A stretch of DNA of 64,000 nucleotides from Tetrahymena elliotti 4EA. Taxonomy: Eukaryota; Ciliophora; Oligohymenophorea; Hymenostomatida; Tetrahymenidae. The notes below the pieces were generated by a model. It ran no database searches, was not told the origin of the DNA, and saw nothing but the letters and a program-made list of their open reading frames with translations. The position numbers were made by a program, and so were the translations under genes. Where the stretch lies: assembly GCA_000231825.2 (NCBI GenBank), contig JH720296.1, positions 310,001 through 374,000 on the forward strand, in the 5' to 3' direction. Shown piece after piece: positions 49,720-60,339 of this stretch (its first letter is position 1; each line of letters begins with the position of its first letter).

Positions 49720-52200
49720 TCAAATACAGGCATTATTAGCAGTAAGTGTTTTTCCTTATGGGCATGAAACACAAGCATAAGGATTACCAGGTTATTCACA
49801 TGTGCTACATGATGAGTGACATTAAGCAGAGTTAGGCCATAATCTGTAGCAATAGTTATTTCTCATTCCAAATCCAACTGCACATTCAATACATTAACCT
49901 GGGTTACCTTGGCAAGTTTTGCATTAAGGTTAACATTGTTAGCAGTAGCCACCAAAGTTAACATAACCATCATAGCAAGAAGTACAGCCGGCAGGATTAT
50001 TTTATATACTACAGGTCTTGCAAGAGGAATGGCATTAAGTCTAATCTTAATTATCAGGTACACAAGTGTTTCCTGATAATTTGTAATTAGTATTACAAGA
50101 AGTGCAATAACTTTGACTTCCTTGACCACAAGTCTTACAAATAGGTAAACAAGGTTAACAGCTACCAACTCCCAAAAGAATTGAACCATCAAAGCAAGAA
50201 GTACAATGATTAGGATCGTTCTAATAACTGCATGTCTTACATAAAGGATGGCATTTAGTTTGGTCCTAGTTATCACCAACACAAGTTCCTCCTTCTAATT
50301 TGAAGTTTTCTTTGCAAGAAGTACAGTAATTTGGATTTCCTTAACCACATGTTTTACACTGAGGTTAGCATGGCTAACAATTACCTTAGTTTAAGATAAG
50401 GTAACCGTCTCTGCAAGTGCTACAAGCATTTGAATCATTGGGTCTGAAGCAAGTTTAACAAGAGGGATCACAGTTTCCAGTATTTTAGATTTGAGAGCAA
50501 GTATTTCCTTTCAGCTCATATCCTACTATGCAACTTGTGCATGTGGTTTAATTATTCTAACAAGTAGCGCAAGGAGAAGTACATGACTAACATACGCCAT
50601 CAACAGCTACAGTACTAGGATTTGAGCAGGTGAGACAGTAAGAAGTACTATCTTTGCAAGTAGAACATTAACTATCACAAGGCTTACAAATACCATTTAC
50701 ATTCACAGTATTATTTGTGCAATTCAAACAACTGGTTGCTGAGATACAGCTTGAACAGTTATCTGGGCACTTAACACAAGTAGAGTTAAGTAAATAGTAT
50801 CCATCAAAACATGAGCTACATTAATTCTAATCTAAAGGAGCTGAGCAAGTCTTACAAGAAGTATCACAACCTGCTTTGCATGTTTGATTAGGTTGTAAAT
50901 CGTATCCTGGTTTGCATTAAGTGCATTAATTTTCATTTAGGCAATTAATACAATTCATAGATAATGGACAAGGGAGACACTTATTATCAGAAGATAGATA
51001 GTTTCCTGTAAAACAAGAAGTACATTTGCTATCATTTGCAGGAATACTGCATGTCTTACAGCTAGAATGGCAAGGTAATTGACAAGTTCCATCTGCTTAT
51101 TTAATGTAACCAGGTAAGCAAGTTAAGCAAGAGGTACCATTAGAACAAGTTTTGCAATTCAAAGTAGATGTACAGGCAATACAAGATCCTTAATTCAAGT
51201 AGGCACCATCATTACAGCTAGTGCATTTAGTAGGATCATTAGAGGCATTACAAGATTTGCAAGAGCTATCGCACTAAAGGCTTTGACATTACATTTTGGT
51301 ACCTAAACCAAGGATATTTCCATTGTTATCACAAGACATAACAGCTGTTCCTTTCGCTCCAACAACATTACCTTTCCAAGCACAAGATACTTTGCAACAA
51401 TCCCACATTGTGGTCATGATACCCTCTCTAACACCTGGGTCACCTTTTTGAAGCTTTCCAACTGGGTCAGGGAGAGTTGGGTCATCTTTATCGCATCCTG
51501 AGAGTTTTCTTAAACCAGCAGGACATCTAATTTCCTTCATAAGGGTACTTCTCATACCAATAGATTCTGATCTCCATCTAGTTTCAAAAGAGTAATCACA
51601 AAGATCTCTTAACTCTTGAGTTGGGAGTTTTTGACAATCAACTCTCATACGAATCCCACCAGCATAGATGTTTTAGCAGGTAGAGTTATCAGGAGAAGGA
51701 TCACTACACCAATCACCGGCCTTACTATTGGAGTATTAAGCAGGACCTGCAATACCATCCCATTATTAACCAGTGTAGGCAAAAACTTTATCTGCACAAC
51801 CATTATTTAAACCAAAGCCACCAGCAATCATGGATAAATCAATCTATCCAGAAACTGCATCAGTACCAGTGTTAATACCTTAAACAATAAGATCTTTATC
51901 AGGGGCGTATTAATCTTAAATTTAAACTTAGAAGCATCTGCAGCAAGAAGATTGTTAATCATAACCAAAACCACCAAAACCATATTCAGCAAAGGAAGAA
52001 TAACCATCATCAACAGCAGCCTATCTTAAGTGACAAGAACCTAGAGCTTAGTGATTGCACATATAAGCAACATTATTTTGAGGTCTACCATAAGACCAGT
52101 TATGGCATACACTGTATGTATCGTAATCTATTTCTTATGCAGAAGACATAATTAATAAACTAGATAAGACAAAACAAACAATTTTGATTCTCATGTTCAT
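49720..52200 (-). CDS. Secreted GH45-like glycosidase with permuted motifs and Cys-rich repeat tail
   Basis: One exon of 826 codons plus TGA. It starts MNMRIKIVCFVLSSLLIMSS, a clear signal peptide. About residues 30-290 match glycoside hydrolase family 45 (endoglucanase) pieces: SSCCRCFQVQ (near 88), LIVQGINTGTD, GQIDLSMIAGGFGLNNGC (catalytic-type Asp near 122), IRMRVDCQ, EIRCPAGLRKLSGC, and only then TTMWDCCKVSCAWKGN (near 260). In known GH45 enzymes the xxYWDCCKPSC block is N-terminal, so the order is circularly rearranged while both candidate catalytic Asp remain. From about residue 300 to the end there are many C-x2-C...C-x2-C repeats (furin-like/growth-factor-receptor Cys-rich type, e.g. 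CHSSCKTCSIPANDSKCTSC). They are nearly identical in places, implying recent repeat expansion. Likely secreted or cell-surface, acting on a beta-glucan; substrate not known. Confidence 0.85.
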
Positions 52201-52429
52201 TCTTTATTTTTTATTATTTTGAAGTTAGTTATTAATTATATTTTCTCAAAAAGATATTATCCAACTCTATCATATTTAAAGTAAGGCACAGCTTAAATTT
52301 ACTAAATAATATTTCATCAATAATAAAATTGTTAAATAAATGCTACCAATAATAAATCACAAATCCAAATTAATTACTGATCCCTACTTCCCTAATCTTA
52401 AGCTTGGTCAACCGGGCTTACCTTATAAA

Positions 52430-53800
52430 TTATAATCCACTCAAAAATACAAAATTGTGTCCATTAATTAGTGAAGAATCCAAAGTAAAATTTACAAATG
52501 ATATTGACTTTCATCTTTAGAAAAGATATGGATTCATATTTATTGAGTTTAGATAATGAATGCATATTAAAGATAAGAGCAATCAATATTTACAAATATG
52601 ATAAATAGTAGTATTTTTATAATGTATCCAAATAAAAAAATTTGGTATAATTTAGATAATGAATCGAAATAAATACATAAAATTTTCATTTTCAAATAGC
52701 AATTAAGGCTCTTTAAAGAATTTTGTTTATTCTTAACATTCTTTATGTTATAAATCCTTCCTTTTGTTATATGATTAGATTTAATTCAATCACCTAATTT
52801 GTTTTGAAAATAATTATCCATTAGTTTAAATAAGGACAATTAAAAAACTTTTACATAATTAATTACCAATAGACTGAACAGATTTTAAAAGAAGGATGTG
52901 ACTTTTAGGAAAGTGTCTTTTCAATTTTTTCCCATTCAATAAATATAATCGTACAAATGCTTTAAGCTACACAATCACTTAAAGCTGCTATTTTTTTTAT
53001 TATTTAGAAATAAAAATGCAACTAATAAGTTTCTAAATGTCATTTTTATCAGACTCTGATGATATCTTTTGACTGTATGATTGAAATTAAAAGAAAGCAA
53101 TAAATTATGTTAATTATGGTCCACCCAAAAAAATAAAAAATTATATCCATTAAATCTATTTAGGATATGGAATACCCAATAATTAAAGGTAAGAAAATAA
53201 TTTAGACTCTCTTCTTTTCAAAAGATATTAGAGAGTTTGGATGAGCAAATTTTGGTAAAAGATAATAAAAGATTTTGGTTATTAACCTTTGATTACAAAA
53301 AAGAAATAGTATTTTTATTTCAGAATAATAATAAGTTATATTTGTTTATGAATCAAATCCTTATTTAATTATATTTTTATCTAATTAAATCATTTATATT
53401 AACTCATATAAAAAATTATTTTATTCTTTTTTTAAAGTAGCTTGTACATTTCATATCTTCGTTAATATCTATCATCTATTTGGAATTTAGCAAAAAGAAA
53501 TAATAATAAACAAAGAGAATTTATTAATTTTTATTTAATTAATTGCTACAAAATTGAATAGACTGAACAGATTTTATTAGAAGGAAGTAACTTAAAGTAG
53601 AGTGTCTGTTCAAGCTTTTTATTTACAATTTTCATAAACTTAATAATTACTCCATTATTAAAAGCTCTTAATACTTCCATTTCTAATGATAAAATAAAAG
53701 AATTTTTTAACTATTTAGTTTCTAATGATATGCAACTTGAAGAAGCATATTCTTTGGTTCATTCTTTATCAAAAAAAAAAGTTTGTAGATAATTATAATA
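52430..53800. repeat. Two imperfect tandem copies of a segment of about 685 bp
   Basis: Two landmarks recur with the same spacing. TCCAC(T/C)CAAAAA is followed by TCCATTAA at 52436 and 53120 (684 apart). AGACTGAACAGATTTTA followed by AGAAGGA and GTGTCT(T/G)TTCAA is at 52871 and 53560 (689 apart). The copies have diverged strongly elsewhere. A related hairpin core (AAAAGACAC ... GTGTCTTTTCAAG) is seen again near 54459-54520, so a third, more diverged copy may follow. No coding frame is conserved between copies, so the conserved landmarks may belong to a non-coding transcript or its promoter. Confidence 0.6.
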
Positions 53801-54525
53801 AAAACAAAAAATCATACACTTTAGACTGATTAATGAGGATATTAAATATCCAAAATAAAAATAATATTCGTTTTTTAGGAAAGATATTTTACATTTCGAA
53901 TTAATTGCTTTTGAATTTATTTAGATGAAAATAGATTGAAGATAATAATTGTTAAAAAGAAGAAGTTGTAAATTCTCAAAGCATGAAAATTTAATGATTA
54001 GTTTATTTTAGGATTATCATGTGCTAATTTAGATGAAAAGTATTGAAGATAATAATTATTAATTAAAAATAAGTTAAGCAATTGTATTGATAAAAAATAA
54101 AAATAAATGCAATTAGTTTATTTGAGATAATAATTTGTGAATTTTAGATTAAAATGTATGTTGATTTTAATTAATAAATATGTATAAGTAAATATATATC
54201 AATAAAACATGCTCAAATAATAATTTGTTTATTTTTGATAATCAATATATGAATCCAACTCATAATAATATTTTTATATTTTAAATTATTAAAGCTCTTT
54301 TAAACATTTAGTTTTTTGATTATTAACTTAATTTATCATTTTTTGCGCCATAATTAACGCTACAACATTTTGGTCTATCATCTATTGTTTATTAAAAATA
54401 ACAATTAATTTAAATAAAAGATATTTTGCTTATTTTTATTCTATTAATTGATTGTATGAAAAGACACAGTTTATTTTAAAATAATAAAGTATTCTAAAAA
54501 TTTAGTGTCTTTTCAAGTTTTTATA

Positions 54526-54580
54526 GGCAATTTCCGTAATCTTGCAAATCACTTAATCAGTACAAGTACACATAACTGCC
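54526..54580 (+). ncRNA. 55-nt duplicated element, copy 1 (possible small RNA)
   Basis: Begins GGCAATTTCCGTAATCT and ends TACACATAACTGCC. The GGCA/TGCC ends are complementary and could close a stem. The same element is found about 310 bp downstream with both ends conserved and the middle changed. It is preceded at 54458-54512 by a 10-bp inverted repeat (GAAAAGACAC/GTGTCTTTTC). A two-hairpin RNA of H/ACA-like shape is conceivable, but an exact ACA tail is not clear. Confidence 0.35.
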
Positions 54581-54835
54581 ATTTTTTTATTTTATAAAAT
54601 AAAAAGTATTTTTTACATAATAAATTTCAGATGATTGGTGTAATTATGAAATCTATTCTTTGGTATTAAATGGAAGTCACTCACTCATTAAATCTTAATT
54701 TGCTTTTATTTATTAAAATAATATGAGACTTAATCCTAATAAGTTAATAAATGAAATGATTGATGTGAGTATACAAAGAGCCCTAATTAGATGAACTAAG
54801 ATAAGACATTTCTTTATATAATCTAATTTATTGTT

Positions 54836-54891
54836 GGCAATTTCCGTAATCTCATAAATCACAGAGATCAAAATGAGTACACATAACTGCC
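54836..54891 (+). ncRNA. 55-nt duplicated element, copy 2 (possible small RNA)
   Basis: Second copy of the element at 54526-54580. It shares the first 17 bases (GGCAATTTCCGTAATCT) and the last 14 (TACACATAACTGCC) exactly, with a variable middle (ATCACAGAGATCAAAATGAG). Conserved ends with a changing centre are what paired RNA ends with a guide or loop would show, but this is inference. The orientation is a guess. Confidence 0.35.
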
Positions 54892-55049
54892 TTTAGAAAT
54901 TTGAAAAATTCTATTACTTTTTTAATTTTTTGTCCAATAAATTTAGTTCAATATCGAGTTTAACTTATCTTCTTTATTCAGAAAAGTTACAAACTAATTA
55001 TCTTTTCACATCTTTTTTATAAAAACATTTTATCTTAATTTGAGTATAA

Positions 55050-55200
55050 ACAGTTGCTGATGAGAAAGTTGTTCCTTACGCTTATATGTCAAGTAACTAT
55101 GAAGAGTTGCCTGACTGAAGCATTAGGATAATCTTATTTCGCACTGTAACCAACCGTAGATCCTATCGAAAAGGAAACCAGTTCGCAGAGTGCTTATAAT
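55050..55200 (+). ncRNA. Candidate structured RNA with C/D-like boxes
   Basis: A GC-richer island in very AT-rich DNA with no open conserved frame. It has TGATGA at 55058-55063 and CTGACTGA at 55111-55118, the spacing of a box C/D snoRNA. Downstream, GCACT at 55141-55145 can pair with AGTGC at 55189-55193, and TCCT/AGGA inside forms a small hairpin around ATCGAAA. It could be a C/D snoRNA followed by a second structured RNA, or one larger snRNA/snoRNA. No exact match to a known RNA was recalled. Confidence 0.4.
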
Positions 55201-55940
55201 AAACAAAACATTTTTGAGTGTTATTTACCTTAGTTTAAGGATGATACTTCTGCTTCTTATATTTTTATTTTAATTTTATTAAAGGATATTTATTAGATTT
55301 TGCTCGTTAAGTTCCTTTTTAAAGTAAGAAAAATAAAAAATTACTGAATTTTGACATTAGTTAAAATTAAATTTGAAAATGCTACCAATTGCTTCTGTGA
55401 TGACTTTAAAAAAAGATCTCATAAAATCAAAATATTTTAAATTTGTAAAATTTATTTTCAAAATTCAATTAGACAAGTTAAATGGATTAAAATTTTTTTA
55501 AACATAAATAATTAATAATATCTATAAAAATTAAAACTCATTTAATTATAAACAGACGGATTTATTTATTTATTAATTTAAATTAAAAACTAATTTTAAT
55601 TTTAAGAATGAGGTAAAAAAATAGTTGGAAAGAAAAATGTTTTTACCTTTGATAAATTCTACTTTTTGAATTATTTTTTAGAATTTTTAACTTTTATGTG
55701 GATGTTTATTATCTAAAATATAATTTTTAGTAATCAATTCTTTTATATTTAAATTTAAATATTAGATTTTTGAATTTATGGAAGTATCAAAAAATGAATG
55801 TTAAATGATTAGAAATAATTTTTATAATAATGAACAATAAATAATTTTTATAAAGTAAAAGTATGTATATGATAACAATTTCAATTAATTTTATTTTTTT
55901 TTATATTGTGCGAGATTTATTTTAAGGTTTATTTATATTT

Positions 55941-58900
55941 TCAATATCTTTTGAATATTGATAGTTATTATCTTTGTTGTTGGTTTTTATTTGAAGGAGT
56001 ATAGAATTTTGCTTCTCTTGAGTCTTTGAAAGCTACCTTATCTAATTAGAATGTTCTTGCTATATTGTTCTTGTTTGTATTTTATGGAGCATTTACTTAC
56101 TGAGTATTACTTTTTTTCTCTAATAAAGCTTATTTAGGTTGTAATATACTAGGTTGAGGAACCTAAGATTGTTAGTTTTCTACAAAGGCCTTTTTAGAAT
56201 AATCAAAATGACCAATTTATTTTTTCTAAAGAAAAATGTTCTAACTGATATTAGATATATCTAGCAAAGTGTTATTATATATAACATAGACTCTTGCACT
56301 TTTTTCAGGTGTATACTTTTAATTATTAAAGATGTTAAATATATTTATTAAATTTAAATGATAAGCATTACCTTAACTAATTATTCATTTACATAAACAT
56401 ATTCTTTCACATTTTTTTAGTATTATAATGGTGTAGTGGCTAATCTTTAAGAGTAAAAGTAACCATTTACACTTTATACAGCTTTACAGAAATTTCTCCC
56501 AACTTTTTAGTGTTCTTCATATTTTTGTTATTTTGTTGATTCAGGATAGCATACTGTACGAGAGTAAAGATCTAAGAAGGTGAAATCATTTTCATTATTC
56601 TTCAACTCTGAAGGAGCTTCTTTTGAACTAATAAAAAATAATTTAATTTAACTTAAGATCTACAAAAATTTTATTACATTTATTTTAATGGAGTTTTATT
56701 TGAATGCTATTCTTTAACATTAGGTTTTTATAAAATTGAGAAGGCTTCAATATCAAAGTTCTTTCCATTTAATTATTAAACTGAAATACCAATGAGTTTG
56801 CCTCCATTCTTGAATTTAATAAAGTCATAACTTGCCCCGTAAACGACATTTGAAGTGTTATGCTAATTAACAGGATTGAATCCAGGGCAAACTAATTAGT
56901 AATTTAAGTTAAATTCATTGTGAGGCTCATGAATGAGTATGTCTAATCTATTTTTAACATTTTCATTTTAAGGAATAACGAAAATATCATGGTCTAACAT
57001 TTCTGCTGATAGATAGATATCTTAGAATATACTCACAAAATTTTCTTTTTAGGCATAAACTCTAACTTTTTTCATAAGAGAAATCTAAATATCTGTAATA
57101 CCTGTTTCATCTGTCTTTTAATTCCACAAGACATTGTTATTTTCATCAACAACTTTAAGCATGAAGTCTCCAACAAGCTCTTAAGTGATTAAACTTTTAG
57201 TTTTAAGTGATAGCTTAACCATAGTAGACTTAATTAAATTCACTGTTAAATCATAAGTTCCTCTTTTAAAGTGAACCTATTTTCTCTCTGTATAACAATC
57301 TTCTTTACTTATTTCAATAAAGTATGAACCAGGATGGCTAAAAAAGACATAACCATTTTGATTACTTTCGCTTTCTATCTGTTAGAACCACAGATTCTTA
57401 TTTTCTTAATAATTTTATATTTTTATTAAAAAGAATTTAGAAAAAATAATTTACATTCATGGCATGACTAGTCCCAAAATGAGAAGTTTCCAATTTTAAT
57501 AATGGCATCTTTTATTTAGGTTTTGTTTTAGTTCACCTTAATATTTCCTTAGCAAAGGTCTTCTCTTTCCATATCATAGTAAACAGTCAAAATACCATCG
57601 TTTTGCTACTCATAAAGAGATTTTATGTTTATGATCTATTGATATTTTTGAATTAATTAGAAAATAGAAATATTGTTAATAAAATATTACCTGCTTGAAA
57701 TATTTAAGCTCCCTTGAACCTGATATCTCTAAAACATAATCCTCAATATCAAGAGGAATATTTCGAAGATAAGCTGTTCCACTTTTATTGGTTTAAGTTT
57801 TAAGAGAAAAAACTTTGACAGGTTAATTTTTTTTAAGTGGTGATGTGAATTTTTGGGGAGTTGGGCTCAATGATGTTTAGCTAATGATTGAGTCATTTTA
57901 TTTGCCTCTGAAACTTTTAGTATCAAATTTAGAACTTGATTTTGAACCTAAAAATATTGATGTCTATGAGATCAATTTAGAGCTAATTTGGCTAAAAGTA
58001 ATTGATTTAGTGCTTCTTGACTAAGATAGATTCTAATGCTTTTAACTAACAGCTATTTCCAAGATTAATAAGTAAATAAATATATAAAAAATTAATAGTA
58101 AAAGATTACATCTTGAAGAGCGGCATAGAGAATTATTCAAAGATAAATTCTCTCCTGAAGGTAAATTTATTTTAGATAGGAATTACGAGCTACCACATTC
58201 ATCTAAAACCTTGCTTGTATTTAGCTTTCCATCTTTATAGATATTAGCAGGAAGGAGTTCATCAGTTTTTTATTTAATTGATACTTGCAATCCCTCAAGA
58301 AGAGGCTAATTCTACTTAGTAGGTCCAATTAATTAGACACTCTTTAAGAAGCAATCTAATTGTACAACTAGATCTACATTCCTTAAAGTTCTCTCTAAAA
58401 TAATTAAATTTTTAAAAATTAAAAAATACTAATTAGTAAAAAATTAATAAATTACAAAGATTATTTATAATAGAAGATGTCTTAGGTAGTTATCCAGTCA
58501 GAGCCATAGAAGATAAAATACTCTTTTAAATCTTTTGATTTTGAATATAAGAGCAAGTTTATACTTCAAAGAAGGGCTTAGAGGGCTTTTCTCTACCATA
58601 AGATGTTTCTGCTGAGTTCTCCATAGGCTTAAGTAGAAGTTGAATAAAAGGGAATCTCCTCTTAATAGTGACTTTAGTTTCTTCTATTCTATGATCAAAT
58701 TTTTCCTTAAGCTGTACTGGATAGTCTTCTGGATAAAAGTAAGAAATAGCAACTAATTATTAGCCTACAGATATTATGTTGTATTCACTATATTCTATAA
58801 ACCTTGCATTTTTTTATAAATAATCATAGCTCTCTATCTCCTATTTAGATATGTTACTTTTGTTAACAAAATTGCTCTTATCATCTTGGCTTTGATAATA

Positions 58901-59147
58901 ACTGTACATATTAATAAAATGATGTATATTAATTTATTTTATTGAAAAGCTTTTGTTTCTTTTATCATTAAATTGCTTTGTTGCCATTGCTAATTCGTAT
59001 AAAAATATACCTTATATTCTAATTGAATCTGAGCTTTTTTTGTTCAGCAGATGAAGAACGAGAAGGATTAACACTCTATTCTTTAGGGGAAACTAGAGTA
59101 ATAGATTAAATCTTTGGCATAAACCTGTTCCTAAGAGATCTGTCCAT
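55941..59147 (-). CDS. Large hypothetical protein with repeated beta-rich segments, multi-exon
   Basis: Many exons on the minus strand. The start is MDRSLRNRFMPKIQSITLVS at 59147; a 5' intron after SAEQKKLRFNQNI joins to MYSYYQSQDDKSN. Domains in order are: a segment with EYNIISVGQQLVAISYFYPE and KEKFDHRIEETKVTIKRRF; a part with LLPANIYKDGKL; a Ser-rich linker; then PxGxxxL-type beta repeats (SGTAYLRNIPLDIEDYVLEI, NGYVFFSHPGSYFIEISKED, DETGITDIQISLMKKVRVYA) that resemble carboxypeptidase-regulatory or Cna-B-like sandwiches; and PEKSARVYVIYNNTLLDI. The tail is Gln/Asn-rich, ending IFKRY. No signal peptide or membrane helix at the start, so probably intracellular. One internal boundary near 58040-58180 has two possible splice patterns that both keep the frame. 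Function not recognised. Confidence 0.72.
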
Positions 59148-60339
59148 AGTCTGTGTAGTTTTGGGATTGTTTGGGAATAGGTATAATTTATTTTTGTATT
59201 TTTACTAACTTTAGTTATTTCTACTAACAATTGATTGATTAAATAAATAATTATATTTCTAATTATGGTTGAATATTTAAGGCAATTATTATAATAATCT
59301 ATAATCAAATAAATATTGTTGATGAAATCTCAATTTTTTGTACAATGAAATAAATCTTAAAATTAATTATTACTTTACTAATAAAGGTATAATTTATAAT
59401 TAAATAAATTTTAATTTGTAAATTTTTATTCAGTATTATTCATAGTTAAAGTAGGTTTGTTCTTTACTCCGCCAAACATTATTAAAAGACAGAATTAATT
59501 TCTTTTTTTACTGATCGACATAATTTGATTCTTATTTTTATTTGATTATTTCCAAATTAAAAATTTTATTGATATAATTTATTAGAATGAGCAAACTAAA
59601 TTCTAGATAAATCCTACTAAATCTCAAGGCAAAATATTTTACTAAACTGATAATTAAAATATACTAATAAGAATACTAGCTATTTTCAAATCATAAAATT
59701 AAATGATTTTATTTATTTAAATTTTTTTGTAGCAAAAGCAAGAAAAATGGACTAGATATAATAATTATATCAAAACCTTTAAACAATAAATTAAACAAAC
59801 TATACAACTGTTGAATGTTTAAATATTCATTTTCGTTAAATTAGTTTAAAATAATTTTTACCAACTTTTCATATTGGGAATATCATTTTTAATACATATT
59901 TTATACTAAACAATCGACTTAATAGCTAGTTGTAAAGTTCTCATCAATTAGATATTGTTTGTAGTCATCAATCATTTTCGAATTCTATCCGAAAAAAAAA
60001 AAATATTTTAATAAACTTTTATTGATTATTTTGGATACTTTTACAGGTTTACAAGGAAGAAAAATAAAAAATATTGAGGCAAATTGTTAAGATTATGTAT
60101 GATGTCCTAAGGCTGCTAAAAAAAATAAAAAAATAAATAGAAGTGTTTGAGTAAAATAAAATAAAAAATGATTTTATAAAAAGTATATGAATAAGCTCTT
60201 TCAAGAGATTAATAGTCACATCTTCCTCTCAAATCTAGTTTGTAAGTTAGTTAGTACTAAAATAATGATAATTATTAATACATATTTCTTTTTTAAAAAA
60301 TATTAAACAATATTTAAATAATATTATAAGCTAATTTTT
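59148..60339. other. Intergenic, AT-rich
   Basis: 1.2 kb between two minus-strand genes: promoter side of the gene on the left and 3' side of the U2AF gene on the right. A standard-code frame at 59093-59308 overlaps exon 1 of the left gene and is a shadow. Nothing else seen. Confidence 0.5.

Larger units (their letters stand above)
52201..55940. other. 3.7-kb non-coding region with duplications
   Basis: No protein gene seen between the glycosidase gene and the next minus-strand gene. Instead there are imperfect tandem copies of a segment of about 685 bp (52430-53800), a 55-nt element present twice (54526-54580 and 54836-54891), and a GC-richer structured patch (55050-55200). These are listed separately. 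The sequence after 55210 is plain AT-rich DNA. Confidence 0.6.

Noticed and set aside
49863..52013. Several frames within the glycosidase locus
   Set aside because: All are other-frame or antisense readings of the single long minus-strand exon.
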